From: an uncultured Collinsella sp.
Lineage (GTDB): Bacteria > Actinomycetota > Coriobacteriia > Coriobacteriales > Coriobacteriaceae
Length of the DNA: 64,000 nucleotides
Direction of reading: 5' to 3'
Assembly (NCBI GenBank): GCA_958407465.1
Contig: CATYIV010000006.1
Span: 1 to 64,000, forward strand
In this document: positions 1 to 7,646 of the stretch, in pieces
How the letters are laid out: every line of letters starts with the position of its first letter
Numbering within the stretch: the first letter of the stretch is position 1
Notes under the pieces: model-generated
Database searches by the model: none
What the model was told of the DNA's origin: nothing
The model's input: only the letters and a program-made list of their open reading frames with translations
Made by a program: the position numbers and the translations under genes

Positions 1-300
1 CCGCGGCTCATCCGGTCCGACCGGGCCGCGCGGCAAGGAGATATATTGCCAGACCTGAGGGCCCCCGGGGGCGGGAATCACGCACTCCATATTTTGTTCA
101 CAAATAAATAGATCCCTCAGTCGCATCACTGGGGTTAAAACTGAAGCATTGGCTTCTGATATTGGCGATGACCAGCTGTTTTATGAGTGTTGAGACATCG
201 GTCATCTCTGGAGCGCTACTTTACTCCAAAGGCATCAGCTATTTGTTTCCCGTCGGTAAAAGGCAGGTTTTGTTCGCCAAGCGTTCTTATATATAGAGAA
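1..300. other. Unassigned left-edge stretch
   Basis: No convincing gene is seen here. The first 35 bases are rich in CCGG/GGCC palindromes and a GGGCCCCCGGGGGC-type palindrome lies near 60-73, so this may be the structured 3' end of a transcript whose gene lies outside the window. The rest is AT-richer and carries no ORF with family-like sequence. Confidence 0.3.
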
Positions 301-323
301 GTTCGGGTTCGAACCCGTGCACC
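301..323 (+). repeat. Isolated tRNA T-arm mimic (older element end)
   Basis: A T-arm-like sequence (GGGTTCGAACCC) lies on the plus strand, opposite to the nearby tRNA-Lys. It is followed by a copy of the tRNA-Lys terminator and tRNA 3' end at 324-389. It matches the right end of the three-hairpin elements described at 370-500, 9228-9367 and 46685-46822, so it is probably the end of an older, decayed copy. Confidence 0.5.
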
Positions 324-389
324 GGCAACAAAAAAGCGACCAACCGGAGTCGATCGCTTTTCTATTCTATGGTGGGCCGTCAGGGGTTC
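324..389. repeat. Direct repeat copy 1 (tRNA-Lys terminator plus tRNA 3' end)
   Basis: Positions 324-389 repeat 501-565 with a single one-base indel. The unit holds the tRNA-Lys terminator hairpin and the last ~20 bases of tRNA-Lys, including the encoded CCA. Only the copy at 501-565 is joined to a complete tRNA; this one is a remnant. Confidence 0.85.
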
Positions 390-500
390 AGCCTGCTCCG
401 CAGGCGGCCGCTGCGGCGCTTTCGCGCCTTGCGCGCTGCGCTGGCAAACGCTCACGCGTTTACTCAGCTCCGCGCCCCGACGGGTTCGAACCCATGCCTT
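370..500. repeat. Three-hairpin tRNA-end element, tRNA-Lys copy
   Basis: From left to right it contains a copy of the tRNA-Lys 3' end (370-389, same orientation as the tRNA), hairpin 1 (391-405, GCCTGC stem), hairpin 2 (415-428, GGCGC stem), hairpin 3 (446-461, AAACGC stem), a TTTACTC box (459-465) and an inverted T-arm mimic (479-493). The same order occurs next to tRNA-Gly (9228-9367) and tRNA-Ser (46685-46822). No ORF is present, so mobility, if any, would be in trans. Confidence 0.6.
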
Positions 501-506
501 GGCAAC

Positions 507-536
507 AAAAAAGCGACCAACCGGAGTCGATCGCTT
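507..536 (-). terminator. Terminator of tRNA-Lys
   Basis: On the minus strand, just after the tRNA, an AAGCGA...TCGCTT stem is followed by a run of T (A507-A512 on the plus strand). It is duplicated at 330-361. Confidence 0.7.
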
Positions 537-545
537 TCTATTCTA

Positions 546-621
546 TGGTGGGCCGTCAGGGGTTCGAACCCTGGACCTTGGGATTAAAAGTCCCCTGCTC
601 TGCCAGTTGAGCTAACGGCCC
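546..621 (-). tRNA. tRNA-Lys (anticodon TTT)
   Basis: A 76-base cloverleaf on the minus strand with acceptor stem GGGCCGT/ACGGCCC, an anticodon loop CTTTTAA giving anticodon TTT, T-loop GTTCGAAC and an encoded CCA (546-548). It is followed by its terminator and by a duplicated 3' end. Confidence 0.95.
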
Positions 622-649
622 GCGGGTGGCATTGTACCACGGTCTGGGA

Positions 650-1939
650 CTATTCCCAACTCCATTGGCCGTTCTGGAAAATCACAACTTCACGTCCATC
701 AGGCGTAATGCCCACAATATCGATGTCGTCCGTGCCGATCATAAAATCGACGTGCGTGCTCGAGACGTTAACGCCATGCTCCAGGAGCTCCTCCTTGGAC
801 ATGTCATACCCACCCTCGATGCATTCGGGGAAACCGACTCCTAGCGCGAGATGGCAGCTAGCGTTCTCGTCATAGAGCGTGTCATAGAACAGAACGCCGC
901 TTTCGCGGATCGGCGTGTTCTTGGAAATGAGCGCGACCTCTCCCAGGTGAGCAGCGCCCTCGTCAGTATCGATGATACTTGCGAGCGTTGCCTTGCCCAC
1001 ACGGGCGTCGTAGTCCACCACGCGGCCGCCCTCGAACTTAATCCAAAAATCGTCGACCTTATTGCCGTGGTGGATGAGCGGCATGGCCGAGTACACGATA
1101 CCGTCGGCGCGCATGCGATCGGGTGAGGTGAAGACTTCCTCGGTGGGAATGTTGGGGAAGAAGGGGTGTCCATCGGGCGTCTTGCCCTTGCCGCCGGCCC
1201 ACTCGTGACCCTTCGTCATGCCAATCGTCAAATCGGTTCCATTTGCCGCGGCATCCAAGGCGAGGAATACGCAGTGCAAAGTTTTCCGCCGTGGACTGGA
1301 TTACAACATCAATCCGTGGTGCATCGCCGGCGCTCCGGTCGTGGCATGGGCGCGCGCGGTGTGCAGAATCGCATTCCACAGCTTATAGATTGCAACCTCA
1401 TCGGCGTCTCCCGGGAACACCTCGTGCGCCCATGCCACGACCGGAGCGCCGGCGATGCACCACGGATTGATGTTGTAATCCAGTCCACGGCGGAAAACTT
1501 TGCACTGCGTATTCCTCGCCTTGGATGCCGCGGCCGGCTTGGCTGGATCGATGCCCCTGAGGGCTGCAGGATCCGCACCCTCGATAAAGACAAAGCAGGC
1601 ACCATCCTGGGCCAAGGAATCCAGCTGTATGCGCTTCCACTCGGGCGTCTGCTCAAAATAGCTTTTCTCGACATGCTCGTACGTGAGCCTCGTCACGGCA
1701 TCATCGGCCCAAATGACCGTCACGTGGCCGGCGCCGGCAGCATAGGCCTCCGCGACCACCACGCGCGCAAACGGCGCGCACTCGACCGGAGACTGAACGA
1801 CGACCTCCTGGCCGGGCTTGACGTTTACGCCCTTGCGGACGACCAGGCGCGCGTAGTTTTTAATCTTGGGCTCCAGGGCCTTCATGCCCTCCAGAGCCTC
1901 TTCGACCGTCAGGGCAGCTCGAATCATGTGCCACTCCAT
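650..1939 (-). pseudogene. Broken M29-family aminopeptidase (AmpS/PepS type)
   Basis: The N-terminal part (start about 1939, ending as a frame at 1301) and the C-terminal part (frame ending at 650, with GTDLTIG, GHEWAGGK and EVFTSPD-like motifs) together match a metallo-aminopeptidase of the M29 family, normally about 410 residues. They are separated by a perfect 109-bp inverted repeat: 1245-1353 is the exact reverse complement of 1426-1534. The 72-bp spacer is still native coding sequence (FPGDADEVAIYKLWNAILH). The inverted arm has replaced an estimated 15-20 central codons and shifts the frame, so no full-length enzyme can be made. The second junction lies on the palindrome GCCGCGGC. Apart from this lesion both halves look intact, so the event is recent or is an assembly artefact. 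Confidence 0.85.
1245..1534. repeat. Perfect 109-bp inverted repeat with 72-bp spacer
   Basis: I paired the arms 1245-1353 and 1426-1534 base by base; they match without a mismatch, and pairing first fails at 1354/1425. The right arm is the native aminopeptidase coding sequence and the left arm is its inverted duplicate. See the pseudogene entry and the findings. Confidence 0.95.
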
Positions 1940-1954
1940 CTATCTATAGAACAG

Positions 1955-1986
1955 TAAAAAGGCGCGCCGCAAAAACGACGCGCCTT
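1955..1986 (-). terminator. Terminator after the small membrane protein gene
   Basis: The AAGGCGCG / CGCGCCTT stem (1959-1966 with 1979-1986) is followed on the minus strand by a T run. It ends the purC-membrane protein transcript before the aminopeptidase gene. Confidence 0.7.
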
Positions 1987-2016
1987 ATATCTTAGCGATA
2001 AGTATATATGCAAACG

Positions 2017-2592
2017 TTACTTCTTCTTGGAGTCCTTCTTGTCCTCCTCGGCAGCCGAACGCTCGATAAGAGCGTTGAGCTTGTTCTCGGACATGCCCTC
2101 GGCCTGCGCGCGGTACATGTTGCGCAGGGGACGAATACGAACGAAGTCGTAGATAAAGTCACCCAGAATGACGACGTAGGACAAAACAATACCGACCATC
2201 TGGACGGGGCTGGACACCATGCCAGCGGGAGCGAAGTACAGCGAGGCCCAAATTGCCACGACGAGCACCATGCCAATGGCGAGCACAATCCACCAGATGC
2301 GACGGCGCTTGGTGTAGTCCTCGTCCTGCTTGAGGAGGATATTCGACACCGTATAGATGCGGTCCTCCTTGGCGCGCTGCTTAGCCTTGCGGGCGCGCTT
2401 CTCCTCTTTAGAGAGGCCCTCGAGGTTCTCGCCCTTCTCGAGCTCTTTGCGGCGTGCCTTAGACGAAGCCGGCACGACGCGAACGGAGCTCGCTGCTTGG
2501 CGGGCGGGCTTAGCAGATGCAGCAGACTTGCGCGCAACCCCGGTAACTTCGTGGGATTGCGTGCGCTTGTTCGTAGCGCTACGGGTACTCAC
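2017..2592 (-). CDS. Small basic membrane protein of unknown function
   Basis: A 191-residue protein starting at GTG 2592, directly behind the purC stop codon (TAAGTG), with AAGGAG ten bases upstream. Residues 1-85 are hydrophilic and rich in Lys/Arg/Ala. Two hydrophobic segments follow (IWWIVLAIGMVLVVAIWASL and MVSSPVQMVGIVLSYVVILG), then a basic loop and a Lys-rich tail. The topology suggests a two-helix inner-membrane protein with both charged ends in the cytoplasm. It is translationally coupled to purC, which by itself gives no functional clue. I do not recognise the family. Confidence 0.75.
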   Translation of the reverse strand: MSTRSATNKRTQSHEVTGVARKSAASAKPARQAASSVRVVPASSKARRKELEKGENLEGLSKEEKRARKAKQRAKEDRIYTVSNILLKQDEDYTKRRRIWWIVLAIGMVLVVAIWASLYFAPAGMVSSPVQMVGIVLSYVVILGDFIYDFVRIRPLRNMYRAQAEGMSENKLNALIERSAAEEDKKDSKKK

Positions 2593-3480
2593 TTATGCGT
2601 TCTCCTTCATGCTTGTGAACTGGGAGCCCGTGATGATCTGGAAGGCCTCGCGATAACGCTCGGACGTGCCATCGATGACCTCGGCGGGCAGGTGCGGGGT
2701 CTCCCCCGTCATATCCCAGTTGGCCTTGAGCCAATTGCGGACGAATTGTTTGTCGTAGCTAGGCTGGATCTTGCCCTCCTCGTAGCTGGCAGCAGGCCAG
2801 AAACGGCTGGAGTCGGGCGTGAGGCACTCGTCGATCAGCGTGACCTTGCCATCAATAACACCAAACTCGAACTTGGTGTCGGCAATGATGATGCCACGGG
2901 TCGCGGCGTACTCGGCAGCGGCCTTGTAGATCTTGAGGGAAAGGTCGCGAATCTGCGTGGCGATGTCCTCGCCCACGATCTCGCAGCAACGCTCGAACGA
3001 GATGTTCTCGTCGTGGTCACCGATCTCGGCCTTCGTGGACGGCGTGAACAGCGGCTCAGGAAGCTTGGAAGCCTCGGTCAGGCCCTCAGGCAGCTGGATG
3101 CCGCAGACGGTGCCGTTCTCGTCGTAGGTCTTCTTGCCCGAACCGGTCAGATAGCCGCGGACGATGCACTCGATAGGAATCGTCTGGGCCTTCTTAACCA
3201 GCATGGCGCGGCCAGCGAGGTAGTCACGATACTCAGCAAACTCCTCGGGGAAATCCGCCGGGTCGATGGAAACGAGATGGTTGGGGACGATGTCGGCAAA
3301 CTTATCGAACCAGAATGCCGAGATGCGATTGAGTACCTCTCCCTTAAACGGAATCTCGTCGGGAAGAATGAAGTCGAACGCAGAAATGCGGTCGGTGGCG
3401 ACCATCAGCAGGTTTTCACCGGCATCGTAAATATCACGAACCTTGCCACGGGAATCCGGACGACGCTCCATCGTTGTCAC
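2593..3480 (-). CDS. purC: SAICAR synthetase (purine synthesis)
   Basis: PurC joins aspartate to CAIR with ATP to form SAICAR in de novo purine synthesis, in the cytosol. The N-terminus has GKVRDIYD and the ATP-site block TDRISAFDFILPDEIPFKG; later blocks include GYLTGSGKK, IADTKFEFG and DECLTPDSSRFW, all typical. The product is about 295 residues, the longer bacterial/fungal-like form. I place the start at GTG 3480 because AAGGAG lies eight bases before it; an in-frame GTG nine bases earlier overlaps the ribosome binding site. The gene is followed without a gap by the membrane protein gene. purB lies about 4 kb away on the same strand, and purA and purD are near 51-54 kb. Confidence 0.95.
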   Translation of the reverse strand: MTTMERRPDSRGKVRDIYDAGENLLMVATDRISAFDFILPDEIPFKGEVLNRISAFWFDKFADIVPNHLVSIDPADFPEEFAEYRDYLAGRAMLVKKAQTIPIECIVRGYLTGSGKKTYDENGTVCGIQLPEGLTEASKLPEPLFTPSTKAEIGDHDENISFERCCEIVGEDIATQIRDLSLKIYKAAAEYAATRGIIIADTKFEFGVIDGKVTLIDECLTPDSSRFWPAASYEEGKIQPSYDKQFVRNWLKANWDMTGETPHLPAEVIDGTSERYREAFQIITGSQFTSMKENA

Positions 3481-3589
3481 GTGAGTCACTCCTTACCTAA
3501 ATACGACAGAAATGCGGGTTCTTTCCCGCATGTTTTCGCAAACTCGGAGCGGCAGGGACGCGGCCCCTCCTTCACCGAATAGCGAAAAG

Positions 3590-5155
3590 CTAGTGCTCCA
3601 TTGTAGTAGATGCCGCGTCTGCCGTGTGCTCGCGGGGCAGATGAATTGTAAAAGTCGTACCCTTTCCAAGCTCCGACTCCACGGATATGTAGCCATGGTG
3701 ACGCTCGACGATCTGCTTGGTCACGGCGAGGCCAACGCCCAGGCCGCCAGCTTCGCGGGCGCGGCTGGCATCGGCGCGCCAAAACCGCCCGAAGATGCGC
3801 GACAAATCGTCCTTGGCAATACCGATGCCGGTATCAGAAACGGCAATGCTGACGTGCTTGCGGTCACTGAGCACCGACACCACGACCCAACCGCCCTCGG
3901 GGGTGTAGCGCATGGCGTTGCTCATGAGGTTGATAACACATTGCGTGATCATGTCGGGATCGGCCTCGACGACATCGTCGTGACCCTGGGTCTCGTCCGC
4001 AAAACGCAGGCGCAGATCGCGGTCGACAAACAGGCGCTCCTGGGCATTAACGATGGAACGCACGAAAGGAACCATGTCCACCGGCTCAAGGTTGAGCGGA
4101 GCCGTGCTGTTTTCCATGCGCGACAGGTCGAGCATCTGCTGCACCAGACGAGCCAGGCGACGCGTCTCGGAAGCAACGGTTTCCAAATGCTCATCGTCGG
4201 TGGGATACACGCCATCCTGCATGGCCTCGACCGTTGCGAGCATGGCCATAAGCGGCGTGCGAAGCTCGTGTGCAACGTCTGAGGTCAGGCGCTTCTCGTG
4301 TTTCATATCCTTCTCGAGCGAAGTGGCCATCTCATCGAAGGTCTCACCCAGCTGATCGATCTCGTCATCACCGCGCAGTCCCGTGCGAGCCGACAGGTCG
4401 CCGTCACGGATTTGCTTTGCGGTACTGGTGATGCGATGAATCGGTTTGGTGAGCATGCGCGACACGAGCGATCCGATAACGACCGAAATGCAGATTGCAA
4501 CAACCGCGGCGAGGGCCATGGCGTTAAAGGTCTTCTCCCTAAACGCAGAGTCCGCCTTGGTGAGCAGAGCGTCGGAGCCGATGGCCCACAGCTTTACCTG
4601 TCCGACATGCTCGCCGGAAGACGTTACAATCTCGACGTTAGCAACGCTATCGGAGTCGGTTGGAGCAGACGAGACCGGGCTATGCGATGCCCTCTTGCCG
4701 CTCGTGTCGTCGGTCGTAGCCTGGTTTTCGCGTACATCGGCGGTGGCGCTTGCCGAGGGCCAGGAATCGTCATAAACGATCACGCCCTTTTTATTGACGA
4801 CCTGCATGCCCAGATCGTCGGAAACCAAACTCGACGTTGCGACCGTGCGCAGTTCTCCCGCGGTCCAAGAGCCGTTTTCCTCATATGAGGTTGCCAACTT
4901 CTCGGCAGCGGAATTTGCGATTTCGACGATATTGGAGCGTGTGTAATCCGAAAAGACCGTGCCCCACACAACAGAGACAACGCCCACCAGCACCAATACC
5001 GTCATGAGCGATGTCAGAGCAAAAGCAAGTGCCATGCGCGAGGGATAGCTCATCGTTGGCCGTGAATCGGAACGAGGCGTGTTCCAACTAGCCTTGGAAC
5101 ACGCCTCGCTCTCCTGCTTGTGCTTTTGTCCGATTTCAAAGCGCGCAGGTGTCAT
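3590..5155 (-). CDS. Sensor histidine kinase
   Basis: A 521-residue membrane kinase. Transmembrane helix 1 is at about 41-65, an extracytoplasmic sensor region with a Ser/Thr/Asp-rich stretch at 66-210, helix 2 at about 213-234, a HAMP domain at about 235-290, the H-box SDVAHELRTPL with phospho-accepting His296, the N-box with Asn413, the G1 box DTGIGI at 441-446 and the G2 box GGLGVGLAV at 470-478. It starts at ATG 5155, 11 bases after the response regulator gene, so the two form an operon and a cognate pair. The cytoplasmic N-terminal tail is unusually long (about 40 residues), and its coding DNA contains a perfect 15-bp inverted repeat. The signal sensed cannot be read from the sequence. 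Confidence 0.92.
   Translation of the reverse strand: MTPARFEIGQKHKQESEACSKASWNTPRSDSRPTMSYPSRMALAFALTSLMTVLVLVGVVSVVWGTVFSDYTRSNIVEIANSAAEKLATSYEENGSWTAGELRTVATSSLVSDDLGMQVVNKKGVIVYDDSWPSASATADVRENQATTDDTSGKRASHSPVSSAPTDSDSVANVEIVTSSGEHVGQVKLWAIGSDALLTKADSAFREKTFNAMALAAVVAICISVVIGSLVSRMLTKPIHRITSTAKQIRDGDLSARTGLRGDDEIDQLGETFDEMATSLEKDMKHEKRLTSDVAHELRTPLMAMLATVEAMQDGVYPTDDEHLETVASETRRLARLVQQMLDLSRMENSTAPLNLEPVDMVPFVRSIVNAQERLFVDRDLRLRFADETQGHDDVVEADPDMITQCVINLMSNAMRYTPEGGWVVVSVLSDRKHVSIAVSDTGIGIAKDDLSRIFGRFWRADASRAREAGGLGVGLAVTKQIVERHHGYISVESELGKGTTFTIHLPREHTADAASTTMEH
5073..5108. repeat. Perfect 15-bp hairpin inside the kinase 5' coding region
   Basis: Arms 5073-5087 and 5094-5108 are exact reverse complements with a six-base loop. 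It lies at about codons 16-28 of the kinase and would form a stable mRNA hairpin just after the start codon. Confidence 0.85.
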
Positions 5156-5166
5156 ATGTGATTTCC

Positions 5167-5889
5167 CTATTTCTCGTCCGACTTATCGGTCTTGGCCGGA
5201 GCCTCGAAGCGATAGCCGACACCATGGACGGTGTAGAGCCACTTGGGCTTCTTGGGATCATCGCCCAGCTTGGCGCGAAGATTCTTCACGTGGCTATCGA
5301 TGGTGCGCTCATAGCCCTCAAAGTCATACCCGAGCACTTTCTCGACCAGCTCCATGCGGTTATACACACGGCCGGGATGGCGGGCAAGCGTGGTGAGCAG
5401 CTTGAACTCGGAAGCCGTCAGATCGACTTCCTTGCCCTCGACCAAGATCTTGTGGCCCGAGATATCGATGACCAGATCGCCGAAGTCGAGTACCTCGACG
5501 GCGGGCTCGTCGGCCTGATGGGCACGGCGGAACAGAGCGCGAACGCGGGCGACGAGCTCGCGCGGCGAGAACGGCTTAATCAGATAGTCGTCGGCGCCGA
5601 GCTCAAGACCGATAATACGGTCCTCGATCTCGCCCTTAGCCGTCAGCATGATGATGGGGACATCCGAGGTATCGCGAATGGTGCGGCAAACGCGCTCGCC
5701 GGGAATCTTGGGGAGCATAAGGTCGAGCACGACCAGGTCGAACTGATGCTTCTCGAACTCCTCGATCGCGGACTGGCCGTCGCCGACGCCCACAACCCAG
5801 TAGCCTTCGCGCTCGAGATAGGCAGCGACGGCGTCACGGATTGCCTTCTCATCCTCGACCAGCAGAATCTTTTTTGCATCTGAAGCCAT
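5167..5889 (-). CDS. OmpR-family response regulator
   Basis: A 240-residue two-domain regulator. The N-terminal receiver domain has the acidic pair E12-D13, the phospho-acceptor Asp56 in VVLDLMLP and the conserved Lys in MLTAKGE. The C-terminal winged-helix domain (about 135-230) carries the RxxLLxxV-like region YNRMELVEKVLG and the recognition-helix block RTIDSHVKNLRAKLGDD followed by the YRF(E) wing, as in PhoB/MtrA-type regulators. It is first in a two-gene operon with the kinase. The target genes are unknown. Confidence 0.93.
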   Translation of the reverse strand: MASDAKKILLVEDEKAIRDAVAAYLEREGYWVVGVGDGQSAIEEFEKHQFDLVVLDLMLPKIPGERVCRTIRDTSDVPIIMLTAKGEIEDRIIGLELGADDYLIKPFSPRELVARVRALFRRAHQADEPAVEVLDFGDLVIDISGHKILVEGKEVDLTASEFKLLTTLARHPGRVYNRMELVEKVLGYDFEGYERTIDSHVKNLRAKLGDDPKKPKWLYTVHGVGYRFEAPAKTDKSDEK

Positions 5890-5945
5890 AACACGGCCCC
5901 CCCTGTCTCAATTAGCTAAGAACAAGCCCATTTTAACGCACCTGA

Positions 5946-5984
5946 GCCCGCCGGATGCCGCTATGACGCGGCAGCTCGGCGGGC
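5946..5984. terminator. Hairpin between the lipoprotein gene and the two-component operon
   Basis: Outer stem GCCCGCCG/CGGCGGGC (5946-5953, 5977-5984) and inner stem TGCCGC/GCGGCA (5956-5961, 5968-5973). There is no clear T run, so it may be a weak terminator or a structural element; it lies downstream of the lipoprotein gene. Confidence 0.45.
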
Positions 5985-6043
5985 GGTACTCACAATTACA
6001 ACGCGTTTATTCCCCTGTTGGCGCCTTTTTAACCCCTCTAAGC

Positions 6044-7255
6044 TTAAAGAGAGAATAGGCGTGCAGTGACCGTCTCTGGTATACCCTGGCTGTTGCGCAC
6101 CGTGGCGTACGTAAGGAATGAGTCCGATTTTCCCGCCGTAGCTGGATAATCGCCATACTCCAAAGCGCGGTCGGGCGACAGCAGCGAGCCATAGGTCTTG
6201 GCAGAGGTGTCGATCAGGAAATGCGACGCCTGTACCTTAACAAGGTATTTATTCTTCTTGCCAGCCGCACATGCGAGCGGCTCGCGTGACAGGAAGAGGT
6301 ACGGCCCTTCCTCATTACCGATATACGTGCCCATATTGCCCAGGCTGCCCACGCCACTATAGGCCGCCTCGATAGAAAACACGAAGGTATCGCCCATATA
6401 TACGGCCTCGAAAGGCGAAACTGACGAAGGGAGGACCAACTGGGCACGCTTGGTGTTGTTGCCGTCGGTCAGATCGATTGCCGTTATGCCGTAGTAGACG
6501 CCCTCGTCGTTGCGGACACGCGGCGAGATGGTCAAAATGCCGTCGCTCGCGCGCGGGGCCGATGCAAAGCGGCCCGTCGATTTCCAAATTACCTCGGCCT
6601 TGGATTCATCAAGCGAGCGACGATAGCAAAACGAATCACTACTCGTTTTATTGCCGCCTGCCGAAGGCATTTTATACCAGATGACCGATGACCCGAACGC
6701 CGTAAACAGGGGCGGATCATAGTCCTTGCCACCTCGATCGAGCTCAACCACGTCGCCAGAGAGCGAAGCGCCCGACAGATTTTGAGCGTAGAGCTTCCAC
6801 GATGAATTGGCAAAGTTCATCTCAACCCACGCGAATACGCCGTCGCCGGCACGGACATCGTAGAATGCATATCCCGTGCCCTCGATAGGATCCTCGATTA
6901 ATGTGGTAAGCGAGCCATCACCCAGGTTGAGCACACCGAGTGTGTTGGCGTGCAGCGCCGATGCGGGCGCCATCATCGCCGCGGCGTAATCGCCGTCGCA
7001 GTAGTACAGCAGCGTACCCAGAGGCAGCGTCCACGACGCCGCCGGCTCAAGATCGATGTCGACTGCCTCGTACTCATCCGTAATCGAGATGATCTTGGAA
7101 TCGTCCTTGATAACCTGCGGCTCGCCGGCGGCATCATCGCTGGTGCCCGTTTTTTTCGAGCATCCGGCAAGCACCGTGGCAGCGCCCGCGGCAGCCCCAC
7201 CGAGTACAAAGCCGCGACGCGATATTCCGTTCTTGATGTGATCGGCGATACCCAT
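6044..7255 (-). CDS. Tat-exported lipoprotein, beta-rich, unknown function
   Basis: A 403-residue exported protein. The N-terminus has a twin-arginine signal (SRRGFVLGG, residues 12-20) running into a lipobox with Cys32 (TVLAGC), so it should be exported folded and anchored by lipid. The rest has many short strand-like repeats with Trp/Tyr and DG/GDG turns, such as FYDVRAGDGVFAWVEMNF, which suggests a beta-propeller-like fold. The start ATG overlaps the stop codon of the preceding TSCPD gene (TAATG), so the two are coupled. I do not recognise a specific family. Confidence 0.85.
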   Translation of the reverse strand: MGIADHIKNGISRRGFVLGGAAAGAATVLAGCSKKTGTSDDAAGEPQVIKDDSKIISITDEYEAVDIDLEPAASWTLPLGTLLYYCDGDYAAAMMAPASALHANTLGVLNLGDGSLTTLIEDPIEGTGYAFYDVRAGDGVFAWVEMNFANSSWKLYAQNLSGASLSGDVVELDRGGKDYDPPLFTAFGSSVIWYKMPSAGGNKTSSDSFCYRRSLDESKAEVIWKSTGRFASAPRASDGILTISPRVRNDEGVYYGITAIDLTDGNNTKRAQLVLPSSVSPFEAVYMGDTFVFSIEAAYSGVGSLGNMGTYIGNEEGPYLFLSREPLACAAGKKNKYLVKVQASHFLIDTSAKTYGSLLSPDRALEYGDYPATAGKSDSFLTYATVRNSQGIPETVTARLFSL

Positions 7256-7518
7256 TAGGCGATCTCGGTGCGAGCGGCCTCGATAGCGCGTGTAAGCTGG
7301 TCGGCGCAGGAGGTCTTTTTCATACCGCAGGTATTACCGGCGAGAACCTCGATTACGCGATCGGCAGGAGCGCCCTCGACCAGCTTGGAGATAGCCTTGA
7401 GATTGCCGTCGCAGCCGCCGGTAAACTCAACGCCCATCACCTTGTTGCCGTCATCGGAAAGATCAAGGTGAATATTGCGAGCACACACGCCCTGAGGCTT
7501 GTAATCAAACGAAATCAT
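7255..7518 (-). CDS. TSCPD-domain protein (TIGR03905-like)
   Basis: An 87-residue protein with a TSCPD-type domain, found alone and at the C-termini of some ribonucleotide reductases. Four cysteines are well spaced (in QGVCARNI, TGGCDGNL, NTCGMKKT and TSCADQL) and could bind metal. The stretch FTGGCDGNLKAISKLVEG is typical of the stand-alone family. It starts at ATG 7518 with GAGGGG upstream. The stop overlaps the start of the lipoprotein gene by one base. The biochemical role of this family is not established. Confidence 0.8.
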   Translation of the reverse strand: MISFDYKPQGVCARNIHLDLSDDGNKVMGVEFTGGCDGNLKAISKLVEGAPADRVIEVLAGNTCGMKKTSCADQLTRAIEAARTEIA

Positions 7519-7582
7519 GCGATCCCCTCTCAGAATGTTATTCGAGACGACTATTATCCCCGTCTTTCCCTAAATGCAACGA

Positions 7583-7620
7583 GGCGCTTTGCCGGCAACA
7601 CACATTACCAGCAAAGCGCC
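7583..7620 (-). terminator. Hairpin downstream of purB
   Basis: Perfect GGCGCTTTGC/GCAAAGCGCC stem, 7583-7592 with 7611-7620. It lies 27 bases after the purB stop and ahead of the TSCPD gene; no strong T run is seen. Confidence 0.55.
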
Positions 7621-7646
7621 CTAAAAAGCTAACGTTATGCCCGAAC

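Noticed and set aside
187..615. 142-codon plus-strand open frame across the tRNA-Lys region
   Set aside because: It runs through tRNA repeats and the antisense of tRNA-Lys; the repeated peptide comes from the DNA duplication, not from a gene.
1245..1534. Invertible promoter or phase switch
   Set aside because: The repeat arms and spacer are all coding sequence of one gene, no recombinase gene lies near, and inverting the spacer would not restore the frame.
1166..1957. 263-codon plus-strand open frame
   Set aside because: It is antisense to the aminopeptidase pseudogene and shows the inverted repeat twice; no family features.
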